From Saururus chinensis (taxonomy: Eukaryota; Streptophyta; Magnoliopsida; Piperales; Saururaceae), in NCBI GenBank assembly GCA_035235625.1, contig CP141146.1, forward strand, positions 40,283,709 through 40,347,708: a stretch of DNA of 64,000 nt, read 5' to 3'. Under the pieces are notes generated by a model. The model made no database searches and was not told where the DNA came from. It saw nothing but the letters and a program-made list of their open reading frames with translations. Both the position numbers and the translations under genes were made by a program. This document shows, piece after piece, positions 36,589 to 46,563 of this stretch (positions are counted from its first letter, which is position 1; each line of letters begins with the position of its first letter).

Positions 36589-36757
36589 AGCCGTTTGAAC
36601 GCCCAAAAGACCGTTCAATCGGCTAAACAAGAAAATTTAGAAATTTACAGTATTGCTGTTTAAACGCCCAGAAGGGCCGTTTGATCGACTAAACTGGAAA
36701 TCTGTAGAACTAACAGTGTTGCCGTTTTAATGCCCAGGAGGGCCGATCGAACGCCAA
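36589..36757. repeat. Cluster of TTYGAACGCC-like motifs in LTR A2
   Basis: Three blocks read GCCGTTTGAACGCCC, GCTGTTTAAACGCCC and GCCGTTTTAATGCCC. Each is followed after a few bases by a partner (ACCGTTCAATCGGC, GGCCGTTTGATCGAC, GGGCCGATCGAACGCC). Related clusters sit at 40150-40250 in A1 and 59536-59612 in K. Confidence 0.75.
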
Positions 36758-37852
36758 CAAGGTAGAATCAACCTTCTTCATTTTAAAATTTTCAAACAGA
36801 AACTCCATTGATAAACCTTAAAATCTCCATCTAACAACCTAAATGCCAATAAAATTCTACCATAACTTTCAGAAAGCTAATCTACATTATAACAAGATGA
36901 AACCCTATGAAATCGGGATTAAAAATTATAATTTACTAATCATGTCATTAACACACTAAATCAAGTAAATTCATTCAAAATAAACTACAAAATCAAGAGT
37001 TTTATTATAGGAAGACTGAAATTTCAAAAGTCCATTACCTTATCCTTTGATTAGGCTTGAGTTTGATGGTTACCCTTCTTAAAAACCTTACAAAGACAGA
37101 GTTTGAATTAAACTCCATTAAAACCGATTTAACATAGAAAACCCTAATTAAAAACTTAGATCTAGAGCTTGTTGAACATAAAAATTAAATTTTTAGAGCT
37201 ACAGTTTCAAGTAAAAATACAAATCAGTAGTTTTGATATTTAAAAACGAATCAAAACAAAGGAGAAATGGTAGATCTAGAAGAGATTAAGAAAAAACCTA
37301 GGATTTTGTGCTTAATTAGAAAGGACTTACCTTAAACACTTTCTAATCCGAGCGTAATTGAGAATTAGGCCTAACTTCTCCTTCTCAGCCTATTCTCAAA
37401 AATAAAAATGGCTCAGGTCTTATATTTTATAGTCAATTTTGGGATGTAGATGGGTAAATTGTGGGGTATGAATAGAAAAATAGGTTAAAATGGGTAATTT
37501 AGCTATTTGAGCACTAATAAAACCTGAAAAAATTATGAAAATTTTTATAAGGGCTTGTGTTGATGTCTGGGTTAATTTGACACAAAAACCCAAATTTTGA
37601 CGATGGGGCCCACAGGGGTCCCGCCAAACCCTAATTTTTTAAAAAATAGTAAAAATTAAAAAAAAAATCCTAAAAATTCACATTTGACTCAGAATCACTT
37701 AAAATCAGTAATTGTAAAGTTGATTTTGATTAAAACTATCATAAACACCATTTATTTACGAAACTACCAAATTAATAAGAAAATGAGTTAACCATGCAAT
37801 AACCGATAATTAAAACAAAACGAAAACCGGTTTAGAAATGAGAGCCCTTACA

Positions 37853-38421
37853 AAATATCTCTTGGTGAGTAGAAGAACATACTACTTTAGGAGGCTGATC
37901 CTCTAATTATCTTGTCAAATTTTTACTTGGACTCACTTACACATTATTTCAAAAGTTCCTCCACATAAAAATTTAATAGTTAAGACTTTTATATTTAATT
38001 TATGAAAACTAGTGCTTGAGTATTTTAGAGATAATTATAAAGTTTGTTGTTTGCTTAGTGAGGATGAAGGGGTTCCTTCGTCTTGCTTTACAATTATTAT
38101 CTTAGTTTTACTTCCTCAATACAACTTGTTAGCATTGTAACTCATATTCTTTTTCTTCTTTGCTTTTACTAGCTGAAAACATAAAACTTAGTGCTACTTG
38201 GGAGGCAACCCATGAGTTTTTTTTAAAATTTTCTAGGTAAATTCACTACAAACCCTCACGAGACGCAACACGTCCATTAGCGTAAGTTAGGGATTTAACA
38301 ACTTGCTACATGTGCTAAATGTAGTCGTGATGGCCTACGAAAGTAGCATGTTTCTTGTTTTCTTTATAATTATTTTCACATAGATTGCTAGAGACTAGCA
38401 ATATGCTGGTTGGAGGGTATT
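37853..38421 (+). other. B2 post-pol spacer, right part, with 3' hairpin
   Basis: It continues the spacer interrupted by A2 and resembles the B1 spacer at 24120-24711. The hairpin ATTGCTAGAGACTAGCAAT is at 38384-38402 and the purine-rich TTGGAGGG just before the 3' LTR. No gene is seen. Confidence 0.75.
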
Positions 38422-39791
38422 TGATGCACTAAAATAATATTCAATTAAATATTTTAAAGTTTCGACTTGAATCTCATTTTTTTATTAATTCATTACTTAT
38501 TTGGGCTATTTATATTTTGAATAGGTTAGTTAGACCTTAGTTGTGTTACAGGTTTAAATTAGCTTTAACAGGATCCAAGTAAAAAAAAGAGTGAAGCTCA
38601 ACTACCTAAAGTTATTTAAAAGTGAATAATGGGCTTCTAATGGTCTAAACATGTATAAAATGGTCGAAAATAACCTTTTCGACTCATTAGATTGAAGACT
38701 TGCATTAAGAGAACTAAATTCGGTAAGAAGCTAATTTGGACAAATTAACATAGCTTTTGTCTTTTGACCAAATCTTTCTATGTATAATTTTGATTAATAC
38801 GATTTAGGTGGCATTAGAAAGAAGACTTTCGTAGCTATAATTTTTATTTCAGTAATAAATTTAAAATTTTGAAGATTTATAGGTCGAATTCGGCATGCAA
38901 ACGGACAGCTAATAATCTAACCCGATACCAGCACATGGAAAATTTTTTAATTAGTTGTGATTAATATACATAAAGAAAGACAATTAAACTAATTAGATAA
39001 CTAAAATAAAACTAAAAGATATTTATTTGTTAAATAAATTATTAATTTATTTAATTAATTTAAAATCTAATCATTGCTAAAGAAGCAATCAATTAGGATA
39101 CAATCTAGAAATATGATTAGTCTTTCTCCTCTAAAGCAACCCCTTCTACTCCTATAAATAAAGGGTGAAACTCTCAAACATCATCTTCTCCTTTTTGGAG
39201 CTCTCTTCCCCTATTTTCTTCTTTCATTTTGTATTTTTATTTTTAGTTTTATTATAATAATTTCGAAACTCTCAAGCTAAGGCTACGAATGAACTTTGTA
39301 CTTGATGTTTCATGACTACTTTGATTTAAGTAAGTTCTTTATCATTTTAAATTAATGTTTCATATTTAAGGAGTTTATAATCTATATAATTATTTGATTC
39401 GACGTTAACGAAAGGCACACTGAATGCTTATAATTCCATGTGATTATATACTTAATGCTTTCACGTAGTAAAAAATTAATTACTATTATTCTATTTCAAA
39501 GTTCTTTAAAAGATAAATTTTTTGATTGAGATGAATTTTTATTTAATCTTAATTGAGTTATAATTTAAATTAAATATACATTAAAAATTTATTATAAGTA
39601 GATTTACGATGCCTTAGCACTTTCTCTTTGATTGTCTCTATTTCACCTTCCTTTTCTATTCTATTCTTTTCGTAATAGTTTTCTTTGTCACACAAGGCTT
39701 TCCCTGTGGATCGACCTTCTTTACTATACTTGACAAGTAAAAAAAAGAAATCTGAACTAAACTACTTCATAGTCTTTGTTTGGACGTAACA
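38422..39791 (+). repeat. 3' LTR of B2
   Basis: This 1370-bp repeat starts TGATGCACTA and ends GGACGTAACA. The TATA box is at 39153-39160. It matches the 5' LTR at 26643-28017 with many point differences, indicating an old insertion. Confidence 0.88.
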
Positions 39792-41301
39792 ATAATATGC
39801 ATATTAATACCATACTTAAAGCTAAACATAGCACTATCATTCACCCATAATTTAATTTTAATGTGAAGGCATACAATTTCATTCTCATAATATAACATTG
39901 CTAGAATCATACCTAACATCTAATGAATCATTCAACATGGATTCTAGATAATAATTTATAACATATTTAATCAAATAACATAAAATTTACTTAACACTTA
40001 AACATTCACCATAACCTCTAACATCAAAATCATACCCTTCCACTAGCTTATCGTAGTATGTATTACTAATTAAAGTCATAAGAAATAATACTCAAAAGTA
40101 AAGACATGAAAATAAGCAAAATAAACAAAAATAGCCAAACATCAGTATTTTCGGTCGAATGCCCTACAAAATAAACAAAAATAGCCAAACAACGATGTTG
40201 GCATTTGAATGCCCTGTAAGGCCGCTTAAACGCCTAGCCATTCGATCACTATAACAAACTTTTTTGATTCGTCTTCCTCACTTCGAATCGAAAACCAAAA
40301 TTTCACATAAACATTATAAACTTTCTAATCTTACTCACAAACATTATAATAATGAGATCTATGCTTAGAAAACAGTAAATCTAGCCATTTACAACTAAAA
40401 ACACAAAGAAATCATAAAAAAAATTAAGCTTAACTAAATCCGTCATTAAAGCTCAAATTCATGGAAACCCACTTTAAACTTCATCAAAAACTCAAATTTA
40501 GAATCATATACATATTTAAGACAAAATCACTTATCTTCAAAGTGCTTCTTGACTTAAAATCGATCTTCCAACACCTTCAAATCCTACCCAAAATAGGTTT
40601 TTATTAATACCTTCATAAATCTAATTTAACATACCTAAATATTTTGAGAACTAGTAAATATAGGGTTAATATGAGTTTAAAAACGAAATTCCTTTTATAA
40701 GAGTTTGAAATAAAGGTTCAAATCAGTAGTTTTTTATATAGAAATCAAGATTAAACCTTGTCTAAAGAAGGGATTTGAAAAATTTAGTCGAAACCCTAAG
40801 AAATTAGTAGAAGATTAAACTAATCCTTACCTTAATCACATTTTCTTCTTATAAAATGGGAATTCAGGCTCCTAAGATATAGATTTTCATCCCTTTCCAA
40901 CTGGGAAAGTGGTTGAGTCTTTCTATATATAAAATGCTTTAGGGTAAACATAATAGATATTTGGGGTATAAATAAAGTTTTACACTAAAAATGTAAATCT
41001 TGCTTATTTTAAGCCCAAATCGATGTCATTTGGAACTTATAATCCCAATTTCACACATAGGCCCACAATGGGTCCTACCCCCTAACTTTACAGGTAAAAT
41101 AGTCAAAAATTCTAAAAAAAAATTTATATTGGCTTATATTAATATAAAAACCATCTTAGTGAAGAAAATTTGATCCAAAACCATTGTTAACCACTTTAAT
41201 TTCAAAAATAAGTCAAAACTAATTTAAGTTAACATTAAACCACAATAACCACTAAATAAATTTTAAATAAACCGGTTAGAGTTGAGATATCTTACATTTA
41301 A

Positions 41302-41760
41302 CACCTATAGTTCAGGTGAGATCTTATTAGCATAATATTAGTTGATGCTTCCTTCGTAGCTTACCATTACTTCAGTCGATTATTATAGACATTATCCTAC
41401 CGACGAGACAGCTCAGACACTTCTAATGCATGTTCATTCCTCATATTCCATCTTCATGAGCAAAACCTAGCTCTCCTCCATGTTCATTATCTCCAATTGC
41501 TCCACATCTAGCTTACTCTGAGGCAGCTCTGATAATATATTATAGACGATAGCGGACAACTCGTGGTGAGCCATCTGTTAATTATGTGGAGTAGGAGGAA
41601 CAAGAAGAGTCAATACAACAGCATCGGGGATGTGGTCAAGGTCAAGGTCAAAGTTGTAAGGGTAAGAAAGCTAAAGCGATTTAGAATTGTTATATGTTTA
41701 TTTTGTAAACTACAACATTTTGTGAACATTGTATGTAATTTAATATGTTAATATTATTGT
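41302..41760 (+). pseudogene. C-terminal remnant of the MULE PMD gene
   Basis: This is the part of the MULE gene separated from 6540 by LTR A1. One frame gives a low-complexity Arg/Gly/Gln tail (RRQRTTRGEPSV, then GCGQGQGQ) at about 41550-41660, typical of the C-terminus of such proteins. Stops are present. A TTTTGT- and TATGTT-rich stretch follows, probably the 3' UTR. Confidence 0.6.
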
Positions 41761-41899
41761 GTTTTATATGTTATTTGTGTGGAATATATATAATAGATTT
41801 CTATGTTTTGTGTGGAATATATGTGATGTTTATATAAGGACAAATTTGTATATTTTGTGTGCATGATATGTTATGTTATACAAAGACAGGTGTTGCTTC

Positions 41900-42131
41900 T
41901 AATTTTAGGTTATCTAAAAAATTCATAAGATTCTGTCATTTGAAAGGACAAAATATTATGAACTCCATTTGCCAACTCCTTGAAGCCGTAACATACCAAA
42001 GTGCTGTGATTTCGTAAGACTTCCATCCTTGCAAAGGACAAAATTCTTTAAACACAAAATCCACTTAACCATGATTTCATCCTTAAAAAGGACAAATCTA
42101 CCCTAAAAAAAATCACACAAGTACTAGCCTA
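41900..42131. repeat. Subterminal AAGGACAAA motifs of the MULE, right side
   Basis: GAAAGGACAAAATA, CAAAGGACAAAATT and AAAAGGACAAATCT occur near 41943, 42037 and 42095. The last two are preceded by an inverted TCCTT, giving short palindromes. The left side has the same motif at 738-748 and a variant near 625. Repeated subterminal motifs are typical transposase-binding sites, but the role here is inferred. Confidence 0.6.
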
Positions 42132-43338
42132 TATGGCCAAAAGCAACACCACTTTGAAAAATAGTTCTTAAAATACGTAATTTTAGTAATTATTTTTTTA
42201 ATATTATTTACATAATTTTTCCTTTTTAAATTTAATTCTAAAATATTTTACTTCCATTTTTTAAAAATCCAACACCCAAAAACACTCCATATACATGATA
42301 CTTATAGGTTGTTTGGGTGTTAAATTTTTCAAAATTGTAAGTAAAACTTTTCTAAATTATTTTTAAAAAATTTATTGTCAAATTAATTAAAATTTTTCTA
42401 AAATAAATTTGAATATCACGTTAAACCAAATTTTAAAACTATAAACTAATATAACTCTCTCTTTTAAACTCAGATATGCACATTCGTAGTATAATTACAT
42501 TCTTAAATTCGAGCTCTATTAAACAAAATCTTACAAAGATAAGCAATTTTAAACTTTTAAAATAAACCCTACTCATATAACTTATTTCTTGAGGTTCAAA
42601 TTAATATAAAAGATAATTGTTAAAAAAATAAAATATATAATTTTGAAAACAGGAGCTGGGAGCCAAAATGACTAATTCACCTCATAAAGTGATTAAATGA
42701 TTTCGGCCAATTCCGACTTAAAATGTCTTTTTGTCGGACAAAATTTTTAATTCCACCCCTTTATGCATACAAATATGATTCAAATAATTTGAGACAAAAT
42801 CAAAGCGAAATTAATAGAATCTTACATAAATTTAGGGGTTGCTTAGATGTGGGACTTTTTAGAAACAAAAGTAATTTTTTTAAAAACACCGCCAAATATA
42901 AATTACAATTGGTAATAAAAAAAATTAGAATAAATTCGTATATCACGTCAAACTTAATTTAAAACTTTAAACTAAAATAACTCTCTTCTAAACTTGAATT
43001 TGCACGCCCTTGGTATTATTTCGCTCTTAAATTCGAGCTTTATCTAAAAAAATCCCACAATAGTAGATAATTTATACCACCTATATGGCACATTTCTCAA
43101 GACTTAAATCAATATAAGAAGTAACTATTGAATGTAATTTTTGAAACGAGGCTAGGAGCCAAAATGGATGAAACTACCTCGTGAGGTAATTCGGTGATTC
43201 CGGCTCGAAATGGCTTTGAATTAACTTTCGAATGAAATTTATAATTTTGCTTAAACACAAACTTCATTTCGATAGTTTGAACCAAAATTGAGGCAAAATC
43301 AACTAAATCTTACAAAAATTTCATACACAAATAGCCCC
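42132..43338 (-). repeat. Right terminal inverted repeat of the MULE, with internal tandem duplication
   Basis: About 42132-42811 is the reverse complement of the left TIR. The stretch 42307-42835 is then repeated in the same orientation at about 42838-43338. Paired landmarks are ATCACGTTAAACC/ATCACGTCAAACT, TTAAATTCGAGCTCTAT/TTAAATTCGAGCTTTAT, and GGAGCTGGGAGCCAAAATG against GAGGCTAGGAGCCAAAATG. The right arm is therefore at least 1.2 kb. Whether the left arm is also doubled lies outside the window. Confidence 0.85.
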
Positions 43339-44074
43339 TAAAACACACTCGTATTAAAAGATTGTGTTCACCAAATACACCTTCAAACTACACCTTCAAA
43401 CTAAATAAAAGGTTGGACTCCCAAGTAAAATTACACCAACGTGACAATAACATAATATACCTCATAGTGTTAATTTACTTATTTGACAATTAATCTCCTA
43501 TTACTTTAAAGTTTGTCCTTGTAAGATAACCAAGTTTCCCAAAAGCTCAAGTTATTCAGAAGAAAATCTTATTTATTTTTTTTATAATCTAACACCCTCC
43601 CTCACGTATAAGCATCCACCCAATGGAGCACGTAGAACATAATTGAAGTATAAATACCTCCAACGAAACTTGAACACAAGACCTCCTATAACCTAGAGCT
43701 CTTATACTATATAAGATAACCAAATTTTTCAAAAATTTAAACTGTTAAAAAGAAAAAATCTTTTTTAGTTCTTTATAATCTAACAATATGGAGTCCAACA
43801 AACACAACTTTTCCTCGTTAGCGAGAGAGATGAGGGGTCGAAAAGGGAGATTTGAAAGAGACGTGTTTGAGAAAGGAAGAAGCAAGTTTAGGCATAGTTA
43901 TTCCCAAGTCAAAACAAGAGTTCATATGACCTTACAGTCGTGGCCCAAGGGCAGCCACAACCTACTTTGTAGGTACCCAACATCTTATAATCTCATCAAC
44001 CAACATCTTATAATCTCAACCCTCCATGTAATCTATAACTAATAAATAAATACAGAAACATTGGGACAAAGGCC
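43339..44074. other. Unclassified intergenic DNA with a 72-bp direct repeat
   Basis: No gene is seen. GTAAGATAACCAAGTTTCCC at about 43521 and ATAAGATAACCAAATTTTTC at about 43714 start two related copies of about 72 bases, each ending TATAATCTAACA. The DNA between has the phrase ACACCCTCCCTCACGTATAAG, common in plant repeats of several kinds. A 13-bp duplication (ACACCTTCAAACT) lies near 43378. Confidence 0.5.
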
Positions 44075-44083
44075 CCTCAAATG
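44075..44083. repeat. 9-bp target-site duplication of the MITE (left)
   Basis: CCTCAAATG here is repeated exactly at 44307-44315. Confidence 0.9.
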
Positions 44084-44306
44084 GGAAGCGTTTTTAATGC
44101 TCCGCGATGAGCATGAGCCGAGCGCAAAGAACGCCTACGAGACGTTAATTTTCAAGATCGACGGCTCACACGGTGGCGCACATTAGTACAAGTAATGCTT
44201 ACACTAATATGCGCCAGAGCGTGCGCCGTCGATCTTAAAAATCAACGCCTCGTAGGCATTCCTTACGCTCGGCTCACAATGAGCACGGAGCATTAAAAAC
44301 GCTTCC
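44084..44306. mobile_element. Hairpin MITE, probably Mutator type
   Basis: This 223-bp unit begins GGAAGCGTTTTTAATGCTCC and ends with its reverse complement. The two halves pair nearly along their whole length (for example AAGATCGACGGC at both sides), leaving a short centre near 44185-44205. The perfect 9-bp TSD CCTCAAATG and G-rich ends fit the Mutator superfamily; an 8-bp reading (hAT) is less good. There is no coding capacity. Confidence 0.9.
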
Positions 44307-44315
44307 CCTCAAATG

Positions 44316-45879
44316 CTACTAGTCCTCGCCGGACCACAACAACATCAATATATTTGTCACCACCAACATCATAAAACTCAAGAAATGAACCATGTACACA
44401 ATCCTCATTCTAGCTTATATTTCCTTTGCAGCCAACATGGAATCAAAGTGAATAGGTATTAGAATCTAGCAATGCTCAAGAAAGCAATCACTATGCTTAT
44501 AGTTGCACAATAGCATTTAGTATAGATCGCAAAACTACATTGATAAAACATATTCAACACCAGATAATAATATGCTAGCTTAATCAGCTAGTTCCTCACC
44601 TCATAGAACTTACAAAAAACCCCAATCATTCAAGAGCAAATACTTCTCGTTAATTAACACCTAAACTACCATAAACAAAGAAATGATATGATTCATCCTC
44701 CTCTTCAGGGATTAAAGCAATAAAATACCCACTACCTTTCATGGTGACAACAGACTGACCACTTCAGCATTCACTGAACTATCACTGGACACAAAACATA
44801 CACAAGTAAATTCCAATGAACATAAACATAAAAACTGACATACACAAGTAAATTCTAGTGAGCATAAACATAGAAATTGTCCAAGAAATTGGGGAAAAAA
44901 ATGTAACAAGAATGACGTTACCTACTACTCTCAGCAAATCAGGTGGGCGATCTTCCTTCAGTCAATTTTTAGAGAACTAGATCCAACAAAGAGACCACAT
45001 TTTAAGCAGCTAAACAACCACTTACGGATATTGAATTCAGGTGGCACTACCATAGAAGAAGTGAGGTAGAAAGACCAATACCACGCTGCTATTTGGCTTA
45101 GAAACTCTGGGGCACAGGAAAAGTAAAACTACAACCTTCAAACATGAGAGGAAGTAAATAAACAAAGAAGTGAATTCAGGATCTAGGAAATGAGGTGATA
45201 GAAGAAAGAACAACGAGAAAAATCCTCCACCCCATCTTTTCCTTTTACAAAAATAAATCAGAAAAGAGGGAAGCAACATCTGCTGCCCAGGCAGGGCATC
45301 TAGATTGGTTATAAGAAGAACTACATCTGTAGGTGAAAAAAGACAAAAAAAAATGTACAAGCGAAGGGCACTGGTAGAGAGAAACGACACAAAATACTAA
45401 ATATGGACTTGACGCACAATGAAAGAAAAAGAAGAAAGAAAACAAAAAAGAGAGATCATACAACAAAGATTCCAAACATTACAACAACCGCAAAATACCA
45501 TTTTGATCTATAAAAATGTACAGATAAAGGAAGGCAACTGAAGACGCTGACAAACGGAGCAAAGAAAGGGGAAGTAAGGGCAGCATTTGTCTGCCAAGTA
45601 ACATTTTCTTCTACAAAGAAAGAAAATGCTCACTCCTTCTCCACCCTGCAATATTCACGACCAAGCTCCCCACTGTACTATCATCTAGCAATTACCCTCT
45701 TTACTTGGCCAGTTGAGAGCTCGGAAGGAAGAAGCAAAAAGCCTAAATCCTAAAAACTAAGGAAGAAATCATTCAATCCCTGTACAATCTAGGTCCCTCT
45801 AAATCAGCAGTGAGAGATTTATGTAACAGAGTAATAGTAATATATACAGGAGGCTGCTGACCCTTCCATTCCCCCCCCT
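44316..45879 (-). other. Downstream flank of the PNRC-motif gene; no second gene established
   Basis: This probably includes the 3' UTR of the gene at 45880-46563 and further intergenic DNA. On the minus strand a possible splice acceptor (TTTTGTGTCCAG near 44788-44799) is followed by a short open piece, but no protein family is recognised. The T-rich minus-strand frames at 45037-45475 look like chance frames. Nothing else is supported. Confidence 0.4.
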
Positions 45880-46563
45880 CTATCCCTCATGATCACAATC
45901 ATCAGGAATGTCCAAGTGGAGGATTCTGCGCAGACTCTCGGTCGCAGATGCAGTACTGTAGATAAAGAAACCCTTAGCAAGGAGAGGAAAGCCTCTAGTG
46001 GGAGAAGAGGGAGCAGATTTGGGGACAGGGCGGAATTTAGCATGGGAGGGAGAAGGGGGGATTTCAAGAGAATTACTGCGCTTCTGACGGAGAGAGAAAT
46101 TGGGGATGGGTAGGGAGCTGGGAGGCGGAGAATTGGAGTAAGCGGGTCCGGCCCAGAGCTCAGGGTAGGAGGAGGGATCATCATTGACAGTACAACCGGA
46201 AAGATAACTGTCTCTACCGGAAGCGCCATTGCCGTTGCCGTTGGTGGTGGTTTTTATTGGTATGGGGTTGCTGCCGCATTTGAGCTGCTTTTCATTTGGA
46301 CCCGCCGTGGTTGCGGGAGGAGAAATGGCAAGGGGTTCCGAGGATGTACAGATAAAAGATGAAGGCTTTCGCGCAGTAGGGGAGGGAAGAATGCCTGCCC
46401 CTCCTCTACCTCTAGGCGACGATGCAGACGAAGACTGGAAGGTCCTACAATTGATCTCTTGAAAGCCCCTGGATGGAGAACCGAACCCATCGGAGCCAAC
46501 TATCTGAACCCTACTTCTTGCGCAATACTGGATCCGATCCTGAGAGAGAACCAGGGTTTCCAT
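45880..46563 (-). CDS. Plant PNRC-motif protein, intact single-exon gene
   Basis: This is a 227-residue protein starting METLVLSQ at 46563. The frame extends 28 codons further upstream, but METL... followed by INCRTFQS (residues 37-44) is the usual N-terminal pattern of this plant family as I recall it, so this start is preferred. The mark of the family is residues 137-156, containing SNSPPPSSLPIPNF, the proline-rich nuclear receptor coactivator (PNRC) motif. It is followed by KSAPSSPTR (182-190) and a C-terminal LRRILHLDI (211-219). The rest is Ser/Pro/Asn-rich and probably disordered. In animals PNRC2 uses its motif to bind the decapping factor DCP1A; the plant role is not established, so a link to mRNA decay is inference. 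No stops or frameshifts are present. It is the only convincing host gene here. Confidence 0.85.
   Translation of the reverse strand: METLVLSQDRIQYCARSRVQIVGSDGFGSPSRGFQEINCRTFQSSSASSPRGRGGAGILPSPTARKPSSFICTSSEPLAISPPATTAGPNEKQLKCGSNPIPIKTTTNGNGNGASGRDSYLSGCTVNDDPSSYPELWAGPAYSNSPPPSSLPIPNFSLRQKRSNSLEIPPSPSHAKFRPVPKSAPSSPTRGFPLLAKGFFIYSTASATESLRRILHLDIPDDCDHEG

Larger units (their letters stand above)
34435..37852 (+). mobile_element. Solo LTR A2, inserted in the B2 spacer
   Basis: This 3418-bp unit starts TGTCAAGCCCCGGC and ends GCCCTTACA. Flanks are AAACA (34430-34434) and AAATA (37853-37857), one base different. The uninterrupted B1 spacer at about 24115 shows the empty target (CTATCTAAACATCTCTTAGTG), confirming both ends. 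It is the full-length reference for the A family. It carries a 56-bp tandem array and a cluster of TTTGAACGCCC-like motifs near its 3' half. No coding region is present. Confidence 0.92.
26643..39791 (+). mobile_element. Athila-like Ty3/gypsy retrotransposon B2 (complete structure, inactive)
   Basis: This is the second member of the B family in the same orientation as B1, 470 bp downstream of it within A1. It has both LTRs, a tRNA-Asp-type primer site, gag, pol, a hairpin and a 3' LTR. Without solo LTR A2 it is about 9.73 kb. Flanks GTAAG (26638-26642) and ATAAT (39792-39796) match at only three of five bases, so the TSD is weak, though the ends TGATG and AACA and the continuity of A1 support the limits. 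B2 coding regions are better preserved than those of B1 but still carry stops. Confidence 0.88.
6555..41296 (+). mobile_element. Solo LTR A1, split by two Athila-like elements
   Basis: It starts TGTCACTCCCCGAC and ends CTTACA, with TSDs ATTAA/TTTAA. Its own DNA lies at 6555-7925, 26173-26642 and 39792-41296, about 3.34 kb once the insertions are removed. It aligns by eye with the uninterrupted A2 copy. Shared landmarks are the start, a CTTTGTGCAAGAG phrase, a CATGCAACATGGTACATA phrase, the repeated TTCGAA-like motif and the CCGGTTTAGA-type end. No coding region, primer site or second LTR is seen, so it is a solo LTR. The family is probably a Ty3/gypsy type with LTRs of about 3.4 kb, related to LTR K. 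Confidence 0.85.
1..43338 (+). mobile_element. Mutator-like element (MULE) with transposase and PMD, heavily interrupted; left end outside window
   Basis: The first ~550 bases reappear in reverse complement at about 42132-42811, so the two ends form long terminal inverted repeats. Between them lies a decayed gene encoding a MuDR-type transposase followed by a plant mobile domain. The element's own DNA is 1-6554 and 41297-43338 (about 8.6 kb). Everything between is solo LTR A1 and its nested insertions. The right end is placed near 43338, where the sequence read inward from the right begins with a G-rich GGGGCTATTTG, typical of MULE ends. The left end is beyond the window, so the expected 9-bp TSD cannot be checked. 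Identification as a MULE is firm; the outer limit is inferred. Confidence 0.85.

Noticed and set aside
44084-44306. hAT origin for the MITE
   Set aside because: The longest exact flanking duplication is nine bases, which fits Mutator better than the 8-bp hAT pattern.
45037-45475. Possible minus-strand coding exons
   Set aside because: Leu/Phe/Ser-rich overlapping frames in a T-rich strand with no motif; treated as flank of the PNRC-motif gene.
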